A stretch of 64,000 bases of DNA from Paratinospora sagittata. Its lineage: Eukaryota; Streptophyta; Magnoliopsida; Ranunculales; Menispermaceae. Of this stretch, positions 12,421 to 24,412 are shown piece after piece. Position 1 is the stretch's first letter, and each line of letters begins with the position of its first letter. The translations under genes were made by a program, and so were the position numbers. Below the pieces are notes generated by a model. That model saw only the letters and a program-made list of their open reading frames with translations, did no database searches and was not told where the DNA came from. The DNA is taken from positions 55,408,477-55,472,476 of the forward strand of contig CM069590.1 in NCBI GenBank assembly GCA_035771175.1, read 5' to 3'.

Positions 12421-12944
12421 ATATCACAACTTGTGAAATCTAATGGGAATCGCGCATTCTTGTTTGATACTTTGGCCCTGGTAAATTATTTGAAATTTTC
12501 TTTTAGTAATTTTATATTTTGGATTTTTTTATTTCTAATGATTAGACTGAAAATTTAAGGATGATAGCTTGAGTGATTTTGTATTTCCTTACCTTAGGTT
12601 AGGAGATTGGAAGCACAAGGAATACCCACTAAGCAGGCTGAGGCAATAACTGCTGCAATAAATGATAGTTTTGAAAGTGTGGCTCGGTCATTTGTTTCAA
12701 AAGGCGAATTGCAGAAGGTGACTTGTCCCATTTTATTTTAAATTTGTTTTGAGTTGATTAGTTAATTGTTTTGTTCTTAGAACTTTCGAGGAAAGTGATT
12801 GTGTTGAGACGTATCAAGCACAATGGGCTATTTATTTATTTTTTTTGGTATTTATATTTATAATTTTTTATTTGTTCAATGTAGGTGGAGGTGATTCAAG
12901 AATCCAATTCTTCCAAAATAAAATCTGAATTGCAAATATCCCAG
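12421..12944 (+). pseudogene. FMP32/DUF1640-like exons 1 (end), 2 and 3
   Basis: Where the array ends, the plus strand holds exon 1 tail 12421-12480 (ISQLVKSNGNRAFL), donor GT 12481, exon 2 12598-12717 (RRLEAQGIPTKQAEAIT ... SFVSKGELQK) and exon 3 12885-12944 (VEVIQESNSSKIKSELQISQ), all with AG/GT borders and phase 0. Compared with the inverted copy at 26747-27454, exon 2 lacks 12 bases (four codons before NDSFES). The 5' end of exon 1 is missing and no later exon follows. Confidence 0.82.
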
Positions 12945-14202
12945 GTACATTTAACTATCAAAATTGTTAGTCAGTTGGTGGTTTATGATATAACTATCAA
13001 TATTTGGTACAAAAATTTTACAAAGTTCAAAGACATAATATATAGAAAGCTGCTATTGTTAAACTTGTAAAGTTTATCTTATTTTCTTTGTGAATCAAGA
13101 AAGTTAGTTAAAATATACCAATTCTTTGACTGTGCATGCCCATTTTTGTACATTTCTTTTTTGCTAAGTTTGTAAAACTATTCTACCTAGAAGAGTAATT
13201 GATTCTAACAATTGGCAGTTTTAAGTCAACTTAACATAATTTGATTGAAGTTAGGGTTAAACCAAACAAGCTCAATGAAGGTATTTATTGTGTGGAAAGT
13301 GAGAAAAAAATCAAATCTAATAAAATTAGATAGTGTGAGGCATGCTAGTGTTGAAGATATTGATGGAAAGTAATTTTGGTTGAAGTTGAATCATAAGATA
13401 TTTGGTAAAATCATGGGATTCAAATTGGATAGTAAGATTTGTCACAAAGCCAATTCAACTTGAATCTTGATCAATAATTATTACAGTCCACCCAAAAACA
13501 ATTTGAATCAGATTCCTGAATTGCTATACTTGTGAATCATAAACGAATCAGTTCAAATTGTATGTGAATCGGTCCAAATCATAGGTGAATCGTAAGTGAA
13601 TAGAATTGAATCGTTGGTTGAATCATAGTGAATCGATTTGATTAATTAGCTGAAAAACATTTATGTCTTTAAAACTCTAGGATACTTAATATATCAAATA
13701 TATGATTAAAATATGTACTGTGAATCTTATGATTCTCAGATCCAAATCTCGATTCAAGTTATCAAACCTTGAAATTATTCAATTTCGATTTACGATCTTA
13801 GCCACCTTGAATGAGACAATCTTGAGCTTTTAAGACCTTAGGTTTGTCTTTATTGACATATAAGAGAAAGACTTGGGTTCCTGTTTCTTTTCGCATTATT
13901 AGTTTACTAAATTTGATCCATTTTTGCGTGGGTTTTTAGCAGGTAAAGGCTTATAAGTGTTAGGTAGTTTATGTGTTTTATGCTATTTTTTTTTTTTTTT
14001 GGTTTGATTGTTTATTTATGCAAAGGGTGGGTTTTCACATCATATTTGTGTTTGAAAAGTGAGAGTCTATAAAAAAAAAAGGCAAAAGTTTGGAGTTTGG
14101 AGCATGGCCGATTGATGTTCATTTTTAAAAAATTCATTGTAAAGAATGGAAAGGAAGAAATAAGAAAAAGATACTGGGATGTTTGGTTAGGGGGAGTATT
14201 AC

Positions 14203-14796
14203 GATGTTTTCACCAAGCGCACGCTTCACCGCGCGCACGCATCACCGCGAGCACGCTTCACCAATCACGTACGCTTCACTAAGCGCACGCTTCAACGCGC
14301 GCACGCATTACCGCGAGCACGCTTCACCAATCACGTACGCTTACCAAGCGCACGCTTCACCGGGCGCACCCATCACCGCGAGCACGCTTCACCAATCACG
14401 TACGCTTACTTAGCGCACGCTTCACCGCGCGCACGCATCACCGCAAGCACGCTTCACCAATCACGTACGCTTACCAAGCGCACGCTTCACCGCGCGCACG
14501 CATCACCGCTAGCACGCTTCACTAATCACGTACGCTTCACAAACGCACGCTTCACAACGCACACGCATCACAGCGAGCACGCTTCACCAATCACGTACGC
14601 TTACCAAGCGCACGCTTCACCAGCGCGCACGTTTTACCACGCGCACGCTTCACTTCACCGCCGGTCACTCTATTCAGCGCCGGTGATTATCAATCTGAAA
14701 ACACTGTTTACAGATCTGTACTGTTCATCTGAAACCCGAGAATCTCATCCTCGATGTTCACTGTTCACGGCTCCAACAAAATCACAAGAGCTATTT
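14203..14796 (+). repeat. left arm of long inverted repeat, CGCACGCTTCACC minisatellite
   Basis: Tandem units built from CGCACGCTTCACC, CGCACGCATCACCGCGAGCA and AATCACGTACGCTT, followed by a unique part ending CTCCAACAAAATCACAAGAG. The whole arm recurs inverted at 16195-16857. Confidence 0.85.
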
Positions 14797-15169
14797 TTTT
14801 TTTTTCCTTAGGATTTCAATCTCGCGAGATCTCTCTCGATCTTTCTCATAGACTATGTTCTCTCTTTCTCTGGATTACTTACCTGTCTTTCTTTCGTTTC
14901 TTTTCTCTCTTTTTTTTTTTTTTTTTTTTCAATTTTTCGATGGAAACTCAAACTCTGCACACCGGCGATCGTTCTTGAAGAACCTTCGTCGCCCTCTTCG
15001 GCTGCTGCCGAAAAACCTTCATTAGATTCAAAAAATACCAACTCTGTCCTTTCAACCTAACATCACTTCCTGGTTCTGAGCATCCAGACACTCCAACCAA
15101 CTTCGATCTCATCATCATCACTTCAAACTCCTCTCCCTCGTTCTCAATCTTTTTCGTTTTACTCGTCAT

Positions 15170-15530
15170 GAAAACCGACCAAAACGACTATGATCAACTG
15201 CCCACTACACTGCACACGCACACTGCGCTGTACACGCTGCCCAATGCTTCGCGCTGTCACACTGAACTGTTCCCAGAAAAACTGTTCACCGATAATACTG
15301 TTCACACTATTATGTGCACAAAACACTGTACACGACTTACTGTGCGCAAACCACTGTGCACGAACTACTGTGCATGAAACACTGTGTGCACACTGTCCAA
15401 TGCGCTGCACACGCACACTGCAGTGTACACACTGCCCAACGCTGTGCTGCACGCTGGCCAATGCTTCGCGCTGCCCAAAGCTGCACGCGGACCAACGTTT
15501 TGGTCGCCGGTCGCCGTTCACCGCACAGAT
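15170..15530 (+). repeat. CACTG-rich minisatellite
   Basis: Irregular repeats of CTGCACACGCACACTG, ACTGTTCACACT and GCCCAATGCTTCGCGCTG. Same motif vocabulary as the leaders of the two copia elements. The open frames on both strands are by-products. Confidence 0.7.
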
Positions 15531-15625
15531 GATAAACCCGCCTCCTTCTTCGTCACCGGTCGCCGTTCACCGCTCCTTACTTTGCTCTGTAATTGCGTGA
15601 CTTTCAGCTCCAACAATACGATCTA

Positions 15626-15890
<265 letters not shown>

Positions 15891-16110
15891 CAGAAGATTT
15901 TATTTTATTTTTTATTTTTTTTTAACTACTTGTCTGCAACACTGAAACAGTAAACTGAACTTTGCCAAAGAAGAGTTAGAGATCAAGAGAAGAAGAAGAA
16001 AAGGAACAGATCTCAGAAACAAGACTCCTCAGATCATGCCTTCCATCAACAGCGCAGATCAGATCAGGAGCAGCTTTCGCAGCGGCTCCTCCGATCCGCC
16101 ACCTCTACCG

Positions 16111-16140
16111 CTATGATACCATGTTAAATTCTTTCTCATA
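16111..16140 (-). other. inverted LTR end plus primer site
   Basis: The minus strand reads GAGAAAGAATTTAACA (LTR 3' end, same as 17128-17143) followed by TGGTATCATAGC, a one-base variant of the Met-tRNA primer site. It is opposite in orientation to the 3' LTR at 17003-17143. Confidence 0.7.
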
Positions 16141-16194
16141 GACTATGTTCTCTCTTTCTCTGGATTACTTACCTGTCTTTCTCTGCAAATTAGC

Positions 16195-16857
16195 TCTTGT
16201 GATTTTGTTGGAGCCGTGAACAGTGAACATCGAGGATGAGATTCTCGGGTTTCAGATGAACAGTACAGATCTGTCACAGTGTTTTTCAGATTGATAATCA
16301 CCGGCGCTGAATAGAGTGACCGGCGGTGAAGTGAAGCGTGCGCGTGGTAAAACGTGCGCGTTGGTGAAGCGTGCGCTTGGTAAGCGTACGTGATTGGTGA
16401 AGCGTGCTCGCTGTGATGCGTGTGTGTTGTGAAGCGTGCGTTTGTGAAGCGTACGTGATTAGTGAAGCGTGCTCGCGGTGATGCGTGCGCTTGGTAAGCG
16501 TACGTGATTGGTGAAGCGTGCTTGCGGTGATGCGTGCGCGCGGTGAAGCGTGCGCTAAGTAAGCGTACGTGATTGGTGAAGCGTGCTCGCGGTGATGCGT
16601 GCGCGCGGTGAAGCGTGCGCTTGGTAAGCGTACGTGATTGGTGAAGCGTGCTTGCGGTGATGCGTGCGCGCGGTGAAGCGTGCGCTTGGTAAGCGTACGT
16701 GATTGGTGAAGCGTGCTCGCGGTAATGCGTGCGCGCGTTGAAGCGTGCGCTTAGTGAAGCGTACGTGATTGGTGAAGCGTGCGCGCGGTGGAGCGTGCGC
16801 TTGGTGAAGCGTACGTGATTAGTGAAGCGTGCGAATGGTGAAGCGCGCGTGGTGAAG
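16195..16857 (-). repeat. right arm of long inverted repeat
   Basis: Reverse complement of 14203-14796: CTCTTGTGATTTTGTTGGAG, then GTGAACAGTGAAC, then the GGTGAAGCGTGCGCG minisatellite in the same unit order. Roughly 600-bp arms with a 1.4-kb loop. Confidence 0.85.
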
Positions 16858-16921
16858 CACGCGTCAGTCGGCGTTGTGCATTCCTCAAAATCCGTTTTTT
16901 TTTCACGAAAAAAAAAAAAAA

Positions 16922-16995
16922 AAAAATCGGGAAAAGCGAACTTTGAGTTTCTTCTCTGCAAGTTGGGCGTTCAGAATATTCACGCTCCAACTTGA
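16922..16995 (+). pseudogene. copia pol C-terminal tail
   Basis: The frame ending at TGA 16993-16995 reads FEFLLCKLGVQNIHAPT, the usual last residues of copia pol after RNase H. It fixes plus-strand sense for the 3' end of the element. Confidence 0.75.
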
Positions 16996-17002
16996 GGGAG
17001 GG

Positions 17003-17143
17003 TATTACGATATTACGGAACATGTTTCCTGATAACATTTCTGATAACATGTTTCCTGTTTTTAAGGCTTTGTATTTTGTAATAGATATATATATTTGAT
17101 GGTTGTGAATGGAAATAAAACAAGATTGAGAAAGAATTTAACA
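17003..17143 (+). repeat. 3' LTR of the 14197-17143 element
   Basis: Runs from TATTACGATATTACGG to GAATTTAACA, directly after a polypurine tract and directly before the GGGAG duplication. At 141 bp it is very short for copia and similar to the 92-124 bp LTRs at 55591 and 60421. Confidence 0.85.
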
Positions 17144-18247
17144 GGGAGGAAGTTTTTGAGCTTGATATGAACCAAATAAGTAAATAAATGATTATTGTAT
17201 TATTATTATTATTTTTAAATTAATTTCTTTTTGTTATTTACAAAATGTCTGAAAAATCTTATATGTTTCAATTTGAATCTAATCCCACCCTTATTGATTT
17301 TATGGTTCGATTCTAATTGGAAGTCCATGCTTATGGCATACATGTTGAAGAATAACAAATGAATTTTGTTGCTTACATTTTCTTCAAATCAATTGGAAGG
17401 TTGTAGTTCTCTTCTAAGTCTTCTTAATTATGAGTTCATCCATCAACGTAATCTGTATAATATCATTTCTTTGAAACCTATTTCTTGATCTATTATTCTT
17501 TAGCCACACAAAAAAATCCATTTTCTTCATTTTTGTGTATCAAATTGAAGAATGTTCTTGTATGAAGGAATCAAAGCCTTTGTTGAGGTAAGTTTTAGAA
17601 AAGTTTTACCCAATAAATTATTAAGTTATGTTGATTGATAAAACTAAATTTTTTCAAGCAAATTTTTTATCATTTTCTTTTCCATGGACGTGCTATATGG
17701 TGAATTGACAACATATATTTAAGACATTCCATATTGTATATTGGTTGTTGATGATATTGTGTTAAATTGTTAAATGATAAAACTAAATTAAGAGTAAATG
17801 ATATACTAGATGTTTGGAGAGAAACTTCAGAATCCGAAAGGTTTAAAATTAGTAGGACTAATATTTTTATTTATTTTTTAACCAGAACCATTTGATATAT
17901 TGATTAAAGAGGTGCTTACAATGTGGTCCCACAAGGAGGACAAGGAGTCCACCGCTGCTTAAGCAGTCCAATATAGCCTCCACCTAGGGCTTGCAAAAAT
18001 TCGAGTACAGACAAAAACAGGTCCGGACAACACCTTATATTAACAAATTTATGGTGTGTTCAGACCCGGCTCGATTTTAAATTTTTTATACATAAGTTGT
18101 GTGTAGACCTGACCTGAAATCAAGCCACTGCTTTTGTTTGAATATAAGCCTTTTAAATTTAGCCATTTAACTTAAATTTAATACATTGAACAATGTAAGG
18201 ATTAGTAATGAATAAATATGACGTACTCGTGACCTTCGCATATACAC

Positions 18248-18454
18248 TTTTTTTTTTTTTTATCATTTTGTTATATTTTTGGTTTTCCACAGGGTATCCC
18301 CACACCTTTCGAGTATGAGACTTGACCTCGTTCAAGGCGGGAGCAGAATGGTAGACCTCTTCCAACGAGGGCACCTCCAAGAATCAAACCCGAAAATTTC
18401 TATACAGGGACGACCTTGAGACTCAGCTTGCTTTCACTGAGCCAACCACCCGTT
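18248..18454 (-). mobile_element. tRNA-derived SINE, left copy
   Basis: The minus strand starts AACGGGTGGTTGGCTCAGTG (box A-like TGGCTCAGTG), has a box B-like GGGTTTGATTC about 50 bp on, and ends in an A-rich tail at 18248-18260. It matches 24210-24412 in inverted orientation and forms the end of the duplicated segment. Confidence 0.7.
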
Positions 18455-18456
18455 AT

Positions 18457-19723
18457 AATTTGAGGATTTATATTAAAATGAGTATTGAAAAACTTTGTTG
18501 TTATACATAATATAAATTGGTCTTATTTATAAGTAGTAAAAATGTGTTTTTTTTTTGTTTGTAATCGAAGGTTATAATTGAAGTTCAGGTTTTAAATTCG
18601 AGTCTGGAGGTATTCTTATTTATTTACCTTTGTTGAAAAAGCCAGCCTAAACGTTTTCGTCAAGCTCGAGTCAAGAATGATTAGTCTCGCCAAAGAGAAG
18701 GAGGTGTATAAAAAAAGAGAGTTCGTTAAAGTCTTAAAAAAATGCAAACAGGGTCTTTTAAGCACATGTTCAACGTGATCCTATAGAATGAAATACTTTA
18801 AGTTTCTGTATTAAATTTTCATGAGTGTACCTTTAGCGTGACCCTAAAATTAATCTATACTTCTATACTCTAGACTATGGTGCAAAAAGTTTTTAAGCTC
18901 GCAGTGTGATTATTTTTTGCATTTTTTTTCCTAAAGTAACTAGAAATACAATTTAGTGATATAATGGACAAGATAAGTATTCAAAAAATAAATAAAAAAT
19001 GGACAAGATAATAATTAACATTCTAACCTCTCTCAACATTCCTCTAATTTTGAAATACAGTTTAGTGATCCAATGGGCCCAGTATTTTACAAATTTACCT
19101 TTATAACTATCATTTTGTCCATTAAAAATAAATATTTTTAACAAAACAGAATAATACCCAAAATCAATTGGAACGTGCGTATATAAGTTTTTTTTTTTTA
19201 ATTTAAAAAAACGGATGATAGTTAGGTCAAGAAAGTAGAAAGAGGGTGAGAACATTCGTTCAATTTCATTTGGCCATTCTATTCTATTTTCGGTTTCTTG
19301 TTCAAAAAGAAAATCTGAAGTGCTGCACATTTGTGAATTACGCTCGCCGCGTCAATCGTTCAGCCTCTTATCCATCTAATTAATTGTGATTTTGATTAAA
19401 TCTTCATTCGATTACAGCTGATAATCGTTCAGATTTGAGGGGAAGGTGGAAAAATTTGGAGAGAGAAATGTTGAAATCCTTGCTGTAAACGTGAATGAGC
19501 GCAGTAGCAGCTTCAACGCGGCTGTTGCAGTCTATGCCCTCCACCAAATTTGGAGGGTTTAATGTACCAACAGCTGATCGACTCTTGATCGATCCCTTCA
19601 TCGTTAAGTTTTCTTCTTATTCTCCTACTTTCGCTTCAAGAATTAGCGGACATGATTGTAGACAGATATCACAACTTGTGAAATCTAACGGGAATCGCGC
19701 ATTCTTGGTTGATACTCGCCAGA
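18457..19723 (+). repeat. left copy of duplicated segment, unit start to exon 1
   Basis: Starts ATTTGAGGATTTATATT and is colinear with the minus strand of 28306 to about 27232, ending inside FMP32-like exon 1. It directly follows the unit end at 18454, so the left copy has the unit order permuted: end of one unit joined to the start of the next. Confidence 0.85.
19495..19723 (+). pseudogene. FMP32/DUF1640-like exon 1 fragment
   Basis: ATG 19495 opens a frame with MSAVAASTRLLQ, FGGFNVPTADRLLIDP and CRQISQLVKSNGNRAFLVDT. It is the N-terminal, mitochondrial-targeting-like part of the family. Homology stops at about 19723, before the exon 1 donor; unrelated sequence follows. Confidence 0.82.
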
Positions 19724-20469
19724 GTTGAGTTCTTAAAGCTAGGAAGAATGTTGAAGAGTGCTCGGAGAACAAGAACAAAAGATGTAACTGTGCTAAAGAA
19801 GACAAATTATGGTGTAAAAATAATCCCAGCCTTATCAAAAAGCAGGTGCATCTTAGCCTCAGCAATATATGATGCATCAAACACAAGAAGTTCCAGCGAC
19901 CAGTATGTTTGCAGATGCATATAAAGCATAATACTAAGCAAAATTTGAAAGAAAGAATTAGCACAAATGACTCAGCTATATAACCATACAATAGCAACCC
20001 ACATGTAGATCAAACATAACTAGATTTGATGACCAAAAAAATTTATAGCTTGGTACAAGTAACACAACACAATAGACAAGTGTGATCAGAGAACTTCGAT
20101 ATCAAACAATGCTAGTGCGTGGATTGTACAAATGATGTGTATAAAGTATATCATATTGTAACTCCTCCATGCTTATGATGTGGCTAGCTGGAGGCTTATA
20201 GAAGATTTTCAGCTAAAATTATGCTTATAATAGCTAAAATATCAATTCCAAGAATGGTTGGGCAAGAAATAAATTTTAAAATGCTGAATTATTTATAGTG
20301 CAATTAGGCGTGTGCATGTTATGCAAAAGATTTCACTTCTACCACCTAGGAATGTACAAGGTGACCCTTAGGGATTGCCTCCCCATAGTATGCAACCAAG
20401 AAGATAACCAGGTTTACTTTCAAGACTAGCAAAGTTTGTAGTGTGTGAAAAACTACGTTTTTGTATTTG
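19724..20469. other. unannotated, with one coding-like patch
   Basis: On the minus strand, 19925-19806 reads YWSLELLVFDASYIAEAK and MHLLFDKAGIIFT without a stop, like an exon, but I do not recognise it. The rest shows no gene. Confidence 0.35.
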
Positions 20470-20895
20470 TATTTTTATTTTTATTTTTATTTTTTTATTT
20501 TTTTTTTTGAGAGAAACAAATATTGTATTATATTAATATGATAATGAGGTATGTTACAAATATAAATAGCACCAGAGGTGCTAGTTCAATCATATTTTCT
20601 GTTAAAAGATACATCTACCCACTCTCCCTCCACCTACCACCTCCAATAAATGGACAAGACTCACTAAACATTATGTTTCTCCCCTTTTACGCCTACATTT
20701 GACCCTATTGACTCACAAACCACGACCCAGATAAAGACAACTGCACCAACTTAGTATCCGGTCTAAGAGGGATAGGCCACTAGCCCATGAAGATGCATAT
20801 ACCCATGTGCTTGCCATTAATTTTATTTCTTCCCACAATCTGACCTCATCCTTGGCCAAATTGTAAGTTTTGTATTTGCATTTTCGTATTTGTAT
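20470..20895 (-). mobile_element. LINE 3' end with poly(A) tail
   Basis: The minus strand ends in an A-rich tail (20470-20510). Upstream, 20904-20713 encodes LWEEIKLMASTWVYASSWAS, resembling the zinc-binding C-terminus of plant LINE reverse transcriptases. Flanking TTTGTATTTGTATT-like copies near 20460 and 20890 may be the target duplication. 5' truncated. Confidence 0.5.
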
Positions 20896-21415
20896 TGACA
20901 ACATCGTTGCTTTCCTTTCAATTAATAAATGTCTAAACTATAGCCATTCCAAAACCAACCAACCATCTGCAATACAAACAATATACAAGTACACAACCAA
21001 AACTAGTCACTCCCAATAAAAAAAAACAAATCCATTGCAAAGAAACCAACCCGAAAACTTCCAAGATATTATTCATACAAGTAGAATTATGAGCATCTCT
21101 AAAGTCCAACAGTGTGTACAAACAACATGAGTGAGGATCACCAAAACAAGTTCTTTAAGAAAATGAGATGTTGTAGGCATGTCCATATATATGGCCATAA
21201 AGCTATAAATTTCTCAGCATCCATGCTTTAGGCATGTCTAGCCTTACGTATCCTTTTGCACCTAGTGCAACAATAAAATTGAAGCCCCAATAGCTCTAGC
21301 CATGACTCACACTTCATCGATTTCCATGCAATTTTAAAAGACTAGCTGGCCCAAATGCTTCAACCTCCAAATTCAATCGCAATACTTGAATCAGTGTGCC
21401 TAAAACTGTTGGAGA
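20896..21415. other. no gene seen
   Basis: AT-rich sequence without recognisable coding or RNA features. Confidence 0.4.
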
Positions 21416-21629
21416 TACTAGGGGTGTCAATGGTTCAATTTGGGTCAGTTTGATGCTCAAATCTAACCCAAGTCAAATGTGATCGAGGTTCAATTTGGTC
21501 TAGGTTGATCGGTTTTATTCTCAAGTACCAACCCAAACCAAATTGAATTGAACATAATCGGTATGGTTCAGTTTGGCCCGAAACAAAAGCGGGTTCGGAT
21601 AAAATTATTAAATAACTGGGTTGGGACCT
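21416..21629. mobile_element. hAT-like MITE fragment, interrupted by solo LTR
   Basis: Begins near AGGGGTGTCAATGGTTCAAT, a common end of small hAT-type elements, and is rich in GGTTCGGTTTGG-like phrases. It continues beyond the solo LTR from 23929. The other end was not fixed. Confidence 0.4.
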
Positions 21630-23928
21630 GTAACACTCCGTACATTTGAGTCAAACACATACGTTGATTTTTACGTATATCGAGAGGCATAATACGCATA
21701 TTTTATACGTAAAAGCCAAATATACGCATACATGAAAATATATGCTATATCTAAGGGGTTTGAGCAAATAAATCAAATTATTAAATAAATAATATAAGTT
21801 TAATTAGTTGAATGGGTTTGGTTACTTAAATATGTGAAATGAATTGATGATTAAATGATTTAATGAATTAAATTAAGATGGGGAGTTAGTTAACTAAGTT
21901 GCACGAGGAGCATGAAATTAATTTTTTTACACTTATCCTCATCCTCTCCTTTCTAATCTCTCTCTCTCCAACGTTTTACAACAAAAAAAAAAAAAAGAGA
22001 AAGAGAAGAAGAAAAGGGTCTTACACGATTCGCGTCAAATCGAGACTCGCAGCAAGTGATTCTCTCGGAGTAATTTTTGCTATGGGAGTCGTTTTACGGT
22101 GTTTTCGAAATTGGAGTTTTGACTCAACTTGAATGAAAATTTACTGGGAAGGTTGAAAAACACTTCCTAGACTGTAGAAACCCCGAATATGTGGTTAGAT
22201 TTCATTTATTTGTTCAATTGAAATTTTTATAGCTGTTGAAAGTTAGACTTAATATTGAAGACCTTTTGAATCATATTAAAACCCGATGAAACTCCAGTTT
22301 TAGGCTATAGAATGGTAGAATGGACTGTTGTGAGTCCATTGATACTAACTTCATGATTTTTGGAGACCGTTTGACAATTTTAGTAAAATTATACATGTTT
22401 CTAATGAACAGTGTCATGAACAGTATTGTGATTATTTCCAGTGAATAAAATGAAATTAGAATCCAGTGAAATTCCGGTTTGAGACCATAGAATCGTAGAG
22501 AACTGAATTTCGGACGTTTCGATACCAAGATTGTGATTTTTGGATATTGATTAATATTTTTAGAAATTGTCTGAATGAATTCAGTGAATATGGTGAATAT
22601 GAAAATTAATGAAAACGTGGTTGGAGAGCCCACTTTTATTGTTCTTCACCGTAGAAATATTTTATATGATTGTGTAAAATATTTGGGATGTCCTCATGAA
22701 AATTAGACATGTGAATTAAAAAGATAATATTGATTGGTGAAACGAAAAGGGATATATGAAATTGATGTATATTATATGGAATGAATGTGACAGGATGAAA
22801 CAGAAAAAATTGGATTTGATTAAAGTGGATTTGGATCGTGACGATGGTAGTAGGACTTAAGTTTGGAAAGTCTTGTACTGTGAGAATATTTCTTGATTTT
22901 AGTTCTTGTATGACATTGTATTTATATAAAATCTTTACATGTAAGCATGCTATGTATGTAAATGCATTGTATTTTATTGATCATTCACAAATGATTTTGG
23001 CATTGGAGTATACGGGACGTACAAAGGCAGATCGCATGTAATATCATTTCGTTGAAATTAGTCTCGGATGAGTGTTATGCGTAACCTCATTGTCAGTAGG
23101 ACTGTCCTAACAAGGATTTTAAAATCCTTGAAATGATTGTGAATTGGGTAATTAGAGGTCCGAGCGTAAGCTCTTTATAGATGCATAATAAGGAGTTCAT
23201 ACCCGCTCCATTACTAGGAGGAAGATGGTGAATTTCGTTGAAAAAGATGCATTGTTTTATTGAACAAACATAAAATTTATATTGCTGGCATGTATGATAT
23301 ATTTGTTGAATGATGCATGTGTGTTTAATAAATATTTTGAATGATTTTAAATGTCATATTTCTCTAAATGCATATGATTGTCATGTCAAGATATATTCAC
23401 TGAGCTTGATGTAGCTCACGCCATTTCCTCCAATATTTCAGGTCAGGATTCAAAAGGAAAAGGAAAGCAAGAGAAAGATAGATTATTCTGGATTTTCGTT
23501 TGTTTATGTATGTATGGAGGAAATTGAAACACTTATTTTATTTTGATACGTATAATTATCACATAATATATATATTATCACATAGATGGGTTGAATGGAA
23601 ATGTAAATTATAGTTAGTCTGATTTTGAGATATCATGATGATGAGGGAATTGAATGATGTATATGGTTGAATAATGGGAATATGATTAAGTAGTTGATGG
23701 AAGAATAAATGATGTGAATGATTATATAAATAAATTTGATTTAATTTGTGGTATATCAGAAAAAATGTGAGATGTCCAATTTATGAGGACATGTTGTCAA
23801 AATTTTTGGAAAATATTGTGTATGTTCGTTGAGGCTGACAGTGTATTGTATAATGTATATAAGGTATGTACAGTGTACAGTATACTGTATCGGTCATGAC
23901 GTCAGCCTATGTAAGGGGCGTCGTGACA
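21630..23928 (+). mobile_element. solo LTR (Ty3/gypsy-type) with GGACC duplication
   Basis: A 2299-bp unit running from TGTAACACTCCGTAC to GGGGCGTCGTGACA, flanked by GGACC at 21625-21629 and 23929-23933. No internal coding region, so it is a solo LTR left by recombination between two LTRs. Ends match the shorter solo LTR at 58426-59977. The TGTAACACC start is typical of plant Ty3/gypsy LTRs; superfamily is inferred. Confidence 0.85.
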
Positions 23929-23933
23929 GGACC

Positions 23934-24209
23934 AATCAAAGGCCTTGCGTCCAAATTTAAATCTGAGCCTGGTCCAAACAAGGTAATCCCAAAATCTGAA
24001 CATTTTTTGTCTAAAATTTATATTAAAGATCAAACTATTCCACTTTTTTTTTTTGGCCAAAAAACTATTATTCATTTAAGATTTTACTTGTCTATAATTT
24101 GTAATCATAAATGATTAATTTTTTTAATTTTAATAATTATATTTTGTATATATAGGAGAAACTTAAGAGGGAAAAACATATCTTTGTTAGTTTAAAATAA
24201 AAAAATACC
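23934..24209. other. rest of interrupted MITE and AT-rich spacer
   Basis: Continues the element broken at 21629 (GGACCAATCAAAGG...), then AT-rich sequence to the SINE. No gene seen. Confidence 0.4.
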
Positions 24210-24412
24210 AACGGGTGGCTGGCTCAGTGGAAGCAAGCTGAGTCTCAAGGTCGTCCCTGTATAGAAGTTTCAGGGTTTGATTCTTGGAGGCGCCCTCGTT
24301 GGAAAAGGTATACCATTCTCCTCCCGCCTTGAACGAGGTCAAGTCTCATACTCGAAAGGTGTGGGAATACCTTGTGGAAAACCAAAAATATAACAAAATG
24401 ATAAAAAAAAAA
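24210..24412 (+). mobile_element. tRNA-derived SINE, right copy
   Basis: Starts AACGGGTGGCTGGCTCAGTG, with box A-like TGGCTCAGTGG and box B-like GGTTTGATTC, ending with an A-run at 24403-24412. It is the outer end of the 4.1-kb duplicated segment. Confidence 0.7.

Larger units (their letters stand above)
5548..12650. repeat. tandem array, about 615-bp units built from FMP32-like exons
   Basis: The core phrase ACATTTCAGGACAACATAAC occurs twelve times, near 5563, 6208, 6823, 7441, 8059, 8674, 9289, 9908, 10523, 11138, 11753 and 12368. Spacing is 645, then 615-619 bp. Every unit carries, on the minus strand, the penultimate exon of a DUF1640/FMP32-type gene with splice sites, plus all or part of the last exon. 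The first three spacers (type A) hold the full last exon. From 7475 on (type B) most of that exon is replaced by plus-strand sequence holding the end of exon 1, intron 1 and the start of exon 2 of the same gene family. Type B units differ by few substitutions, suggesting recent amplification or homogenisation. Confidence 0.92.

Noticed and set aside
5548..12650. CRISPR-like array
   Set aside because: Units are about 615 bp with exon and intron content in a plant genome; no short direct repeats with unique spacers.
15159..15600. Cys/His-rich frames on both strands
   Set aside because: CACTG minisatellite translation without conserved spacing.
21630..23928. Protein-coding content in the long unit (frames up to 120 codons)
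   Set aside because: Ends, target duplication and similarity to 58426-59977 define a solo LTR; the short frames have no homology.
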